8,254 bases of DNA from an uncultured bacterium (GTDB lineage Bacteria > Desulfobacterota > WTBG01). Shown here in pieces: positions 1-6,087 of the stretch. How positions within the stretch are numbered: position 1 is the first letter of the stretch; the number at the start of each line of letters is the position of its first letter. The DNA lies in NCBI GenBank assembly GCA_938024025.1, contig CALJBY010000328.1, forward strand, positions 1 through 8,254, read 5' to 3'. The notes beneath the pieces were generated by a model, which saw nothing but the letters and a program-made list of their open reading frames with translations, searched no databases and was not told where the DNA came from. A program made the translations under genes and the position numbers.

Positions 1-313
1 TTAAGAAGACCCTGTTTTCTTCTAACCCCAGGCTCCTAAAAATCGCCTTCACTATGGCAATCCTTCTCCTCGCCTTATAATTGCCACTAACATAGTGGCA
101 CTCACCCAGGTGTCACCCTCCCACAAAAACCCCATCAGCACCCTTAAGCAAGGCATTAATAATGTAAACCGGGTCCACTGTACCCGTACACATCACTTTA
201 ATAGGCCTTATATTGGTCGGGTACTGCATGCGGGTGGTTCCAGCAAGGTCGGCAGCGGTAGCAGTGCACCAGCTGCAAAAAAAGCCAATCACCTTAGGTT
301 CAAAATCGGACAT
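1..313 (-). CDS. mvhD: MvhD/VhuD-type iron-sulfur subunit, putative selenoprotein (3' end beyond the window)
   Basis: This small cytoplasmic protein should bind a [2Fe-2S] cluster and pass electrons between an HdrA subunit and a hydrogenase, dehydrogenase or reductase. The start is ATG at 311-313, with a good Shine-Dalgarno 7 nt upstream. Visible family marks are C-S-W-C at residues 13-16, the V-M-C-T-G segment with Cys42, and G-A-D-G-V at 58-62. Residue 67 is encoded by TGA (113-115); it precedes H-L-G-E-C72-H-Y, and relatives have Cys there. After the TGA the frame stays open for another 37 codons to the window edge, continuing in family style (S-G-N-Y-K, R-R-R, L-G-L-E). I therefore read residue 67 as selenocysteine and the gene as intact, with 104 residues in the window; the usual length is roughly 130-150. 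It lies 86 nt downstream of the double hdrA on the same strand, matching the hdrA-mvhD order of Hdr clusters. A Cys-to-stop mutation is the alternative. Confidence 0.88.
82..100 (-). promoter_or_regulatory. Candidate bacterial SECIS stem-loop
   Basis: On the minus strand, TGCCACTA and TAGTGGCA form a perfect 8-bp stem around a TGT loop. The stem begins 12 nt after the TGA and the loop 20 nt after it, within the 16-37 nt spacing used for bacterial SECIS elements. The loop has a G among its first two bases, as that model requires. The bulged U of the E. coli fdhF element is not obvious. The element lies inside the reading frame, as expected for bacterial SelB-dependent decoding. Confidence 0.72.
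113..115 (-). other. In-frame TGA read as selenocysteine codon (Sec67 of MvhD)
   Basis: The codon replaces the first cysteine of the conserved C-H-x-G-[DE]-C-H-Y motif. The second cysteine, two histidines and tyrosine downstream are intact and in frame. VhuD of methanococci and BamF of Geobacter, both related to MvhD, are known selenoproteins, so Sec in this family has precedent. Double hdrA in the same window terminates on TGATGA, so TGA is not simply a sense codon in this genome. Confidence 0.83.
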
Positions 314-320
314 TTCCTCA

Positions 321-327
321 CTCCTTT
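321..327 (-). promoter_or_regulatory. Shine-Dalgarno of mvhD (AAAGGAG)
   Basis: AAAGGAG on the minus strand sits 7 nt before the ATG at 311-313 and supports that start. It is the only strong Shine-Dalgarno among the three starts visible in the window. Confidence 0.75.
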
Positions 328-399
328 ATTCGCATAGTGCTGGATTATTACATTATAGCAGATATTCATAACAGGAAACTCCTATATATTCCAATCTCA

Positions 400-3300
400 T
401 CATCCCGTTAGCAGCAGGGTATCTACCATTGAAAGCATCTGATCCTCTCTTGCCCCCTTCATCTTTGCTGCGCTGTTAGCACATGCCATTGCGCAGGCGC
501 CACAACCCTGGCAGAGAGCCTCCCGTACAACTATTTTCCTGTTTTCTTCATCCTTTATCCGGGCCTGATAGGGACAGGCATCTATACACAGTTCACACAG
601 GGAACACCTTCTCTCATTGACATAAGAAACAAGACGGCTTGCTGTAATTTCCGGCTGGGAAAGGAGCGTCCAAGCCCTCTGGGCTGCTGCCTGCGCCTGA
701 ACAATTGTTTCTTCCACAAACAGAGGGGAATGGGCCAATCCACATAGGAAGATGCCCTCCACCAAAAAATCAACCGGACGGAATTTTACCTCCGCCTCTT
801 TAAAGAAGCCGTCTTCATCCAGCTCCACCTGCAGCATCTCTCCGAGGGAAGTATTATCATTGGGATCAATCCCTGAGCTCAATACGATGAGTCCCGGTTC
901 AAATCCCAGCGTTTGCTTGAGATCAGGCGTAGTTACTTCAAGCCGGGGCATACCCCCTTCAAGGGAAACACGGGGTTTCTCTTCCAGTGCATAGCGGATG
1001 AAGGTGACACCCTTCTCCCGGCAGGTGGTATAGTACGCCTCCTTAAATCCATAGGTCATGATATCCCGATAGAGTATGATAACCTCCGTTTGGGGGCTCT
1101 TTTCTTTTATTCTCAAAGCATTGGCAACAGCCTGGGAACAACATACCTTGCTGCAGTAGAGCCTGTCAGTCTCTCTTGACTCAACACATTGAATCATCAC
1201 AACAGGAGACGGAATATCCTTCCCTTCGCCTATCCATTTTTCCAGTTCTTTTTGCGTAAGGACGCGGTCGCTTTCCCCATAGTGGTAAGATTGTGGTTTC
1301 CTCTCCCTTCCCCCCGTTGCAACGATGAGGGCCCCGTGGGCAATGGTTGTTTCATCTCCATTCTTTCCTGCAACGATAGTTTCAAAATCACCCATCTGCC
1401 CGCTCGTGCTTACAAGGCTCGTTTCCAGATGAATGTGGACAAGACTATTCCCCTGGACCTCTTGTATCACCTGCCTGAGCAACACCTGGGGGTCATCTCC
1501 CTCAAGGTTATACTGCTTTTCCTTAAGGTTCCCTCCCAGAGCTCCTGACTGTTCTAACACGTGAACCGCAACACCAAGGCGACTCAGGGACCGGGCGGCA
1601 ACTAACCCTGCCAGTCCACCACCAACAACAACCACCACCTGATGCTTAATGGGGACGATGGTGGCACCAAGCGGCTCCTGCATTTTCAGTTTTTCCACCG
1701 CAGCAGTCACTAATCCCAAAGCCTTCTTCTGTGCCTCCTCTCGTGCATCCCTGTGGACCCATGAAACCTGCTCCCGTAAATTAACTATCTCCATAAGAGA
1801 TGTATTGAGGCCTGCACCTTTCACTGCCTTTTGATATCTTCGCTCAAAACCATAGGGGACACAACTGGCGAAGACCACCCTATTACCCTTGAGCGCCCTC
1901 AGGGACGTTTGTACCTGCGATAAGGCATCCTCCATACAGAGATAGGAAACCTCTTCAACCGCCCGCACCTGAGGAAGCAGTTTGAGTGATTGAGCAAGGG
2001 ATGGCACATCAACGATCTCAGAAATTTCTCCCCCACACTTACAAATAAAAATCACTACGCTCGGTTCTTCATCCGAGAGATCATTCTCCGCATCAGGGGC
2101 TTCGTCAACGGTAAGTGCAGGCCGCTTTCCTGAAGCAGGTGCAAGAAGAGCGGCAACACCTGCTGCTGCTGCGGTTGCCTGGCAGATGGTGTCGGGAATA
2201 TCCCGGGGACCCCCAAAAGGACCGCAGACATAGATTCCCTTTCTGCTCGTCTCAACGGGTGAAAAGCGATGGGTCTGACAGAAATGCCATTCATTTTCTT
2301 CTAAATCAAGCAAACGCAGTAACCGTTCATGACCTTGAGGAGGGCGCTGCCCGATGGACAGTACCACCAGGTCAAACTCCTCTTTTTGTAATGTTCCTTC
2401 TCCATCCACATAGACAAGCACCAGATTTCCTGTTGAAGGATCCTGTTTAATGGTAGGCACCCGACAGCAGGTGAAGCCAATACCAAGCTCATCCCTCGCC
2501 TTGAGATAGTAACGGTGGTAGCCTTTGCCAAATGCCCTCAGATCCATAAAGAAGATAGAAAGGGAAAGGTTCGGATCAGTCTCTTTGAGAATCATCGCTT
2601 CTTTCATGGCGTACATGCAGCAGGCAGAGCTGCAGTAATTATGTTCAAGCGTCCGTGAACCGATACACTGGAGGAAAGCAACCTTGTGTACCGGTCCCTT
2701 ATCAGAAGGCCGAACAAGTTTTCCCTCATAGGGGCCGGTCTCACTGAAGATCCTTTCCAGCTCTATGCTGGTAACTACATTAGGATAACGACCATAGCCG
2801 TATTCACTCCACTCACCGGGATCAAACTCATCAAAGCCTGCCGCAAGCACAATCGCACCCACACTCAGTGTCTTTATTTCATCCTGCCCGGAAAGATCGA
2901 TCGCCTGGGTTGGACACTTTTCCACACAGGCCCCACAGCGTGTACAGTGCTCCTGATCAATAGTATAAATATTGGGTATCGCCTGGGGGTACTTTATATA
3001 GGCTGCCTTCCTGGAACCCAAAAGATTAAATTCGTCCTTTACGTCAACGGGGCACACCTCACTGCAAAGAGCGCAGCCAATACAACGGTCCTCTTTGATA
3101 AAGCGCGACCTGACTCTCACCGCAACGCGAAAATCACCCGCCTCTCCTTCCACCTTTTCCACATCAGCCTGAGAAACCAGGGTGATGTTAGGATGATAGA
3201 AGTCTTTTCGCAAACAGTACTGGGATGAACTATCCCGACCATAGGTAGGCAACATTTGACACATACAACAGCGATTGGTTGGAAACTGGCGCTCCAACTG

Positions 3301-3429
3301 GGAGATCTCACCCCCGATGTTTGGACTCCGATCGAGCAGGTAGACGTGGATGCCGACCTCGGCAAGCTCCAGTGCGGCCTTCATCCCTCCTACCCCTGCT
3401 CCAATTATCAGTGTTGATTGAGTACTCAT
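400..3429 (-). CDS. hdrA: Double HdrA-like FAD/iron-sulfur oxidoreductase (HdrA-HdrA fusion, BamE-like size)
   Basis: This 1009-residue protein carries two HdrA cores in tandem; the usual HdrA is about 650. The first half opens with a Rossmann FAD motif G-A-G-V-G-G (10-15), followed by a Cys-rich C-C-M-C (54-57), a two-cluster ferredoxin insert (Cys116/119/122/126 and 162/165/168/172), and the HdrA cluster motif (Cys255, 266, 270, 271). The second half has an HdrA N-terminal segment (Cys463, 465, 498, 523), a second FAD motif (603-608), a second HdrA motif (Cys748, 759, 763, 764) and a C-terminal ferredoxin (Cys942/945/948/952 and 973/976/979/983). It lacks the internal ferredoxin that the first half has. 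It should be cytoplasmic, a flavin and iron-sulfur hub moving electrons between MvhD and other subunits. The start is firm because the FAD motif begins at residue 7, yet no Shine-Dalgarno is visible. It ends TGATGA. Acetogen Hdr-MetFV complexes and BamE of benzoyl-CoA reductase are the closest contexts I can name. Confidence 0.93.
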   Translation of the reverse strand: MSTQSTLIIGAGVGGMKAALELAEVGIHVYLLDRSPNIGGEISQLERQFPTNRCCMCQMLPTYGRDSSSQYCLRKDFYHPNITLVSQADVEKVEGEAGDFRVAVRVRSRFIKEDRCIGCALCSEVCPVDVKDEFNLLGSRKAAYIKYPQAIPNIYTIDQEHCTRCGACVEKCPTQAIDLSGQDEIKTLSVGAIVLAAGFDEFDPGEWSEYGYGRYPNVVTSIELERIFSETGPYEGKLVRPSDKGPVHKVAFLQCIGSRTLEHNYCSSACCMYAMKEAMILKETDPNLSLSIFFMDLRAFGKGYHRYYLKARDELGIGFTCCRVPTIKQDPSTGNLVLVYVDGEGTLQKEEFDLVVLSIGQRPPQGHERLLRLLDLEENEWHFCQTHRFSPVETSRKGIYVCGPFGGPRDIPDTICQATAAAAGVAALLAPASGKRPALTVDEAPDAENDLSDEEPSVVIFICKCGGEISEIVDVPSLAQSLKLLPQVRAVEEVSYLCMEDALSQVQTSLRALKGNRVVFASCVPYGFERRYQKAVKGAGLNTSLMEIVNLREQVSWVHRDAREEAQKKALGLVTAAVEKLKMQEPLGATIVPIKHQVVVVVGGGLAGLVAARSLSRLGVAVHVLEQSGALGGNLKEKQYNLEGDDPQVLLRQVIQEVQGNSLVHIHLETSLVSTSGQMGDFETIVAGKNGDETTIAHGALIVATGGRERKPQSYHYGESDRVLTQKELEKWIGEGKDIPSPVVMIQCVESRETDRLYCSKVCCSQAVANALRIKEKSPQTEVIILYRDIMTYGFKEAYYTTCREKGVTFIRYALEEKPRVSLEGGMPRLEVTTPDLKQTLGFEPGLIVLSSGIDPNDNTSLGEMLQVELDEDGFFKEAEVKFRPVDFLVEGIFLCGLAHSPLFVEETIVQAQAAAQRAWTLLSQPEITASRLVSYVNERRCSLCELCIDACPYQARIKDEENRKIVVREALCQGCGACAMACANSAAKMKGAREDQMLSMVDTLLLTG

Positions 3430-3495
3430 TTAACTACGCAATGTCTGCTATTAGTTAGGGTTACGGCTTTACCATGATTTGAGATATGCAACATC

Positions 3496-3530
3496 ATGGA
3501 GTAATGGAGTGATGGAGTATTGGAGTAATG
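3496..3530. repeat. Tandem 8-bp repeat (ATGGAGTA), four units
   Basis: There are four consecutive 8-bp units starting at 3496, 3504, 3512 and 3520, each a variant of ATGGAGTA with at most one change, followed by a partial ATG. It lies 67 nt upstream of the double hdrA start on the minus strand. Confidence 0.9.
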
Positions 3531-3540
3531 CTTTCTTCAT

Positions 3541-3561
3541 CTCACATCTCACATCTCATAG
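3541..3561. repeat. Tandem 7-bp repeat (CTCACAT), three units
   Basis: Two perfect CTCACAT units at 3541 and 3548 are followed by a diverged CTCATAG at 3555. Confidence 0.75.
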
Positions 3562-3588
3562 TGCACATCCCCTATCCCGTGACCTTCT

Positions 3589-3603
3589 GACTCCTGTTTT
3601 CTT
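3589..3603. repeat. Dispersed 15-bp motif, copy 1 (GACTCCTGTTTTCTT)
   Basis: This is the first of three copies in this intergenic gap; the others start at 3716 (one mismatch) and 3869 (two mismatches). The copies are 127 and 153 bp apart and in the same orientation. Confidence 0.65.
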
Positions 3604-3606
3604 CGC

Positions 3607-3633
3607 AAATAGGGAAAAGTGTCCCTACTATTT
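3607..3633. repeat. REP-like imperfect hairpin
   Basis: AAATAGGGA (3607-3615) pairs with TCCC plus TATTT (3622-3633) across a 6-nt loop and a 3-nt bulge. Inverted repeats built on AATAGGGA/TCCCTATT resemble REP sequences scattered by RAYT (Y1) transposases. That resemblance is from memory and no transposase is in the window. Neither strand shows the T-run expected of an intrinsic terminator directly after the stem. Confidence 0.5.
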
Positions 3634-3657
3634 AAGCAGCTTTTTGATTGGAAATTC

Positions 3658-3685
3658 GACGTTGGACGTTCGATGTTGAACGTTC
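3658..3685. repeat. Tandem 7-bp repeat (GACGTTG/C), four units
   Basis: Units start at 3658, 3665, 3672 and 3679. All match RAYGTTS, with GACGTTG, GACGTTC, GATGTTG and AACGTTC as the variants. Confidence 0.9.
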
Positions 3686-3715
3686 ATTAATACTTGCTTC
3701 TTACCTCCTGCTCCT

Positions 3716-3730
3716 GGCTCCTGTTTTCTT
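3716..3730. repeat. Dispersed 15-bp motif, copy 2 (GGCTCCTGTTTTCTT)
   Basis: It differs from copy 1 at one position (A to G at position 2). It is preceded by CTCCTGCTCCT, a short imperfect repetition of the same core. Confidence 0.65.
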
Positions 3731-3753
3731 AACTTTTATCTCCTGTAGGTTTT

Positions 3754-3781
3754 CTCTGCGCTCTTTGCGCCTCTGCGGTGA
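3754..3781. repeat. Degenerate CTCTGCG repeat, three units
   Basis: The units are CTCTGCG (3754), CTCTTTGCGC (3761) and CTCTGCGGTGA (3771), so the unit length varies from 7 to 11 bp. Confidence 0.7.
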
Positions 3782-3813
3782 CTTCACCTTTACCAGTATG
3801 TTATACAACCAGG

Positions 3814-3850
3814 CTAACTAATCTAACCAATAAAACCACTTGAACCAATT
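3814..3850. repeat. Degenerate 9-10 bp repeat (CTAACCAAT-like), four units
   Basis: CTAACTAAT (3814), CTAACCAAT (3823), AAAACCACTT (3832) and GAACCAATT (3842) share an AACCAAT-like core. This is the weakest of the arrays. Confidence 0.55.
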
Positions 3851-3868
3851 CAACTTTATTTGAATTCT

Positions 3869-3883
3869 GATTCCTGTCTTCTT
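3869..3883. repeat. Dispersed 15-bp motif, copy 3 (GATTCCTGTCTTCTT)
   Basis: It differs from copy 1 at two positions and is followed by a T-run, making a pyrimidine-rich stretch on the plus strand. Confidence 0.5.
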
Positions 3884-3890
3884 TTTTCAA

Positions 3891-3921
3891 TTTAGGCAAT
3901 TTAGTGCACTTTAGGCACTTT
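3891..3921. repeat. Tandem 9-10 bp repeat (TTTAGGCAC), three units
   Basis: TTTAGGCAA (3891), TTTAGTGCAC (3900) and TTTAGGCAC (3910) are followed by a partial TTT. The array lies 23 nt downstream of the stop codon of the single hdrA. Confidence 0.8.
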
Positions 3922-3944
3922 CTTCTTACCTTCTGCTTTCCTCT

Positions 3945-5915
3945 TTACGATGCTTCGTGATACTCTTTAGCAATTTGATCAATCATATCCATCATCTGTC
4001 TTCGGTTACAGTTTTTAAGCTGGATTGCTCCCGAGGGACAGGTCGCAGCACAGGCACCGCATGCCTCGCATACCGCTTCATTTACTACGGCAACCCTCTT
4101 CTTGGGGTCAACTTCCACCGCTTGATAGGCACAGATCGACTCACAGTAGCCGCATCCACTGCACACCTCCTGATCAACACAAGAAATCTGGGGTTCATGC
4201 AGCAACTCTTTTCTGGAAAAAAGCGATAGTATCTTACTTGCTGCACCACTCGCCTGGGCAATGGAGTCCGGAATATCCTTGGGAGCCTGAGCACAGCCGC
4301 AAAGATAGATGCCGGCAGTCAGTGTTTCTACAGGACCCAGTTTAGGATGTGCCTCCGCAACAAAAGAGTTAGTGTCAGTAATGATATTGAGCTTTTTGCC
4401 CAGCTCCCTGTTCCCTTCATGTCCCACTACAGCCATTGATACTACTACCATATCGGCACTAATCTCAATGCGTTTGTTGCTCAGCGTATCAACCCCCCAC
4501 ACAGAAATCTTCTCTCCATCACGGAAAATCCTGGAGACACGACCTCGCAAATAGAGAAGCCCTTCCTCGTCTACCCCGTCTTTAATGAATTCTTCACAGC
4601 CTTTACCCGTCGCTCGTATATCAATATAAAAGATATAGACCTGCCCCTCAGGCACAGCCTTCTTATAGAGGATGGCTTGTTTAGCCGTATACATACAGCA
4701 TATGCGGGAACAGTAGGGCTTATGGTTTTCAGGGTCCCGTGAACCCACGCACTGAATAAAGACAACCTCCCGGGGCACCTTCCCGTCAGAGGGCCTTTTA
4801 ACTATCCCTGCGGTGGGGCCACCGGGGGAAAGAAGACGCTCAAATTGAAGGCCATCCAGCACGTCTTCATCGTTTTCGTATTCCTCAATCACCTCTTTGG
4901 GATACAGGTTATACCCCGTTGCCACTACAATGGCCCCTACCCCAATCTCTTCCACGACATCTTTCCGATCGTAATCAATCGCCCCACGGGGACAAACCTC
5001 CTTGCAGAGATGGCAGTCTTCCCCGTTATAATGAAGACAGGTGGTTCTATCAATGACATACTGATTAGGCACAGCATCGGGATACGACCGGTAAATCGCC
5101 TTTCTAGTATTCAGGGAACAATTAAACTCCGAGGATACCGCTTGCGGGCACTTTTCCTGACAGAGGCCGCATGCATCACAAAGCTTTGGATCAACAGAGG
5201 TCGCCTTTCTGCGCACCTTAACTTTGAAACTCCCAACATATCCCTCAACCTCTTCCACTTCACTGTAATTCAAAAGCTCAATCAGGGGATGGTTGACAAC
5301 CTCACTCATCATGGGCCCAATGGTACATGGTGCACTATCCAGGGTAAGCACCATTGCTGACAGCTGGACAGCGTGTCCTCCCAAGGACGGTTCCTTTTCC
5401 AGCAGGTACACCTGGTAACCGGAATGGGCAATATCGAGGGCAGCCTGCATACCGGCAATCCCCCCTCCTATGACCAAAACCTTCTTAGTCAGGGGAACTA
5501 CCATGGGAGTGAGGGCCTCATTCCTTCTCAAGCGCTCAATGGTTGTCTGGATAATACGGAGTGCCTTTTGGGTTGCCTCCTCCGGACTGTTCGCATGGGG
5601 CCAGCTGCACCACTCCCGGATATTTGCAATCTCGCAGTGATAGGGATTGATTCCCTGCGAGGAAGCAACACCCCGAAAGGTGTTCTCATGGAGAGAGGGG
5701 GAACAGTTACAGTTAACCACCGCATCGAGTTTTTCCTCTTCAATGGCCTTGCGAATCTTGTCCTGGCCGGGATCAGAACACATGTAAATGTAGTTCTCCG
5801 CGTGCACTACCCCCGGATACTTTTTAATCTCCTCTACCACCTTTTCAACATCAACTGCACTGGCTATATTCAAACCACAGTGGCAGACAAAAACCCCAAT
5901 TCTCTTCCGTTCCAT
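3945..5915 (-). CDS. hdrA: Heterodisulfide reductase subunit A (HdrA), single-copy canonical form
   Basis: At 656 residues this matches a standard HdrA. In order it shows an N-terminal HdrA domain with Cys11, 13, 46, 69 and 71; an FAD Rossmann motif G-G-G-I-A-G (150-155); an inserted ferredoxin (Cys246/249/252/256 and 293/301/304/308, the latter widely spaced); the HdrA-specific cluster motif (Cys389 in C-V-G-S-R, then Cys402, 406, 407); and a C-terminal ferredoxin (Cys585/588/591/595 and 616/619/622/626). HdrA is the cytoplasmic flavin subunit that bifurcates or confurcates electrons in Hdr complexes. All cluster positions keep cysteine, with no in-frame TGA. The ATG at 5913-5915 begins the typical M-x-R-K-R-I-G-V-F-V-C start, but no Shine-Dalgarno is visible and a 7-bp repeat array begins 14 nt upstream. 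It ends on TAA. The middle of the protein is very similar to the HdrA half of the upstream fusion gene, suggesting duplication within the cluster. Confidence 0.95.
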   Translation of the reverse strand: MERKRIGVFVCHCGLNIASAVDVEKVVEEIKKYPGVVHAENYIYMCSDPGQDKIRKAIEEEKLDAVVNCNCSPSLHENTFRGVASSQGINPYHCEIANIREWCSWPHANSPEEATQKALRIIQTTIERLRRNEALTPMVVPLTKKVLVIGGGIAGMQAALDIAHSGYQVYLLEKEPSLGGHAVQLSAMVLTLDSAPCTIGPMMSEVVNHPLIELLNYSEVEEVEGYVGSFKVKVRRKATSVDPKLCDACGLCQEKCPQAVSSEFNCSLNTRKAIYRSYPDAVPNQYVIDRTTCLHYNGEDCHLCKEVCPRGAIDYDRKDVVEEIGVGAIVVATGYNLYPKEVIEEYENDEDVLDGLQFERLLSPGGPTAGIVKRPSDGKVPREVVFIQCVGSRDPENHKPYCSRICCMYTAKQAILYKKAVPEGQVYIFYIDIRATGKGCEEFIKDGVDEEGLLYLRGRVSRIFRDGEKISVWGVDTLSNKRIEISADMVVVSMAVVGHEGNRELGKKLNIITDTNSFVAEAHPKLGPVETLTAGIYLCGCAQAPKDIPDSIAQASGAASKILSLFSRKELLHEPQISCVDQEVCSGCGYCESICAYQAVEVDPKKRVAVVNEAVCEACGACAATCPSGAIQLKNCNRRQMMDMIDQIAKEYHEAS

Positions 5916-5929
5916 AGGTCACATTACAT

Positions 5930-5964
5930 GTTTCGGGTTAGGCATTGCGTGTTACGGGTTTTTA
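5930..5964. repeat. Degenerate 7-bp tandem repeat (GTTACGG-like), five units
   Basis: Heptamers start at 5930, 5937, 5944, 5951 and 5958; GTTTCGG, GTTAGGC and GTTACGG are the clearest. The array lies 14-49 nt upstream of the hdrA start, where leader or promoter sequence would normally be. A related GTTAGGG-TTACGG lies at 3454-3466, upstream of the double hdrA. Confidence 0.65.
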
Positions 5965-5979
5965 TTTTAATGCTCGCAA

Positions 5980-5997
5980 GCTTGTATGCTGACAAGC
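5980..5997 (-). repeat. Small inverted repeat in the 6088/5915 gap
   Basis: GCTTGT (5980-5985) and ACAAGC (5992-5997) form a perfect 6-bp stem with a 6-nt loop. No T-run follows on the minus strand, so I do not call it a terminator. Its role is unknown. Confidence 0.4.
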
Positions 5998-6036
5998 CAC
6001 AAATAAGTTGCTAAAGAACCAACGTCCCCCATTTTT

Positions 6037-6071
6037 CAATCCGCATTCCGAAATCCCAAATCCGAAATGAG
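6037..6071. repeat. Degenerate 7-bp tandem repeat (AAATCCG-like), five units
   Basis: Heptamers CAATCCG, CATTCCG, AAATCCC, AAATCCG and AAATGAG start at 6037, 6044, 6051, 6058 and 6065. The array lies 16 nt downstream of the TAG stop of the GltD-HdrA gene. With the array at 5930-5964 it brackets the 172-bp gap between the two genes. Confidence 0.8.
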
Positions 6072-6087
6072 CACCTTCTGTCTCCTC

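Larger units (their letters stand above)
3430..3944. other. 515-bp intergenic region, repeat mosaic without a convincing gene
   Basis: The gap separates two same-strand hdrA genes. Its short open frames have no family resemblance and run through repeats, so I call no gene. It contains at least six short tandem-repeat patches of differing unit sequence, three dispersed copies of a 15-bp motif and one REP-like hairpin. No clear terminator is present on the minus strand. A weak minus-strand -10-like TATAAC at 3800-3805 has no good -35 partner. Confidence 0.75.

Noticed and set aside
113..313. mvhD as a complete 66-residue gene ending at TGA
   Set aside because: Family similarity continues in frame past the TGA for 37 codons, including the C-H-Y motif and an R-R-R segment, so 66 residues is a truncation artefact.
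95..337. Plus-strand 80-codon open frame
   Set aside because: It lies antisense to mvhD, has no recognisable family features, and starts inside the putative SECIS.
400..402. A second selenocysteine by readthrough of the TGA ending double hdrA
   Set aside because: The codon is followed at once by another TGA, and the C-terminal helix ends much like that of the single HdrA, so it is an ordinary stop.
2686..3228. Plus-strand 180-codon open frame inside double hdrA
   Set aside because: It is antisense to the strongly supported ferredoxin-bearing part of the double HdrA; the composition looks like a shadow frame.
3479..3679. Plus-strand 66-codon open frame in the intergenic gap
   Set aside because: Its translation runs through the 8-bp and 7-bp repeats and the REP-like hairpin; it has no family resemblance and no good ribosome-binding site.
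3800..3805. Minus-strand promoter for double hdrA (TATAAC as -10)
   Set aside because: No acceptable -35 lies at 16-18 bp, and such words are expected by chance in AT-rich intergenic DNA.
3496..3921. CRISPR array
   Set aside because: The repeat units are 7-11 bp, contiguous and different from patch to patch, with no spacer structure.
5980..5997. Intrinsic terminator after the GltD-HdrA gene
   Set aside because: The stem is only 6 bp and is followed by a mixed sequence rather than a T-run on the transcribed strand.
5373..6014. Plus-strand 213-codon open frame
   Set aside because: It runs antisense through the N-terminal coding region of hdrA and into the heptamer repeats, with no motif of its own.
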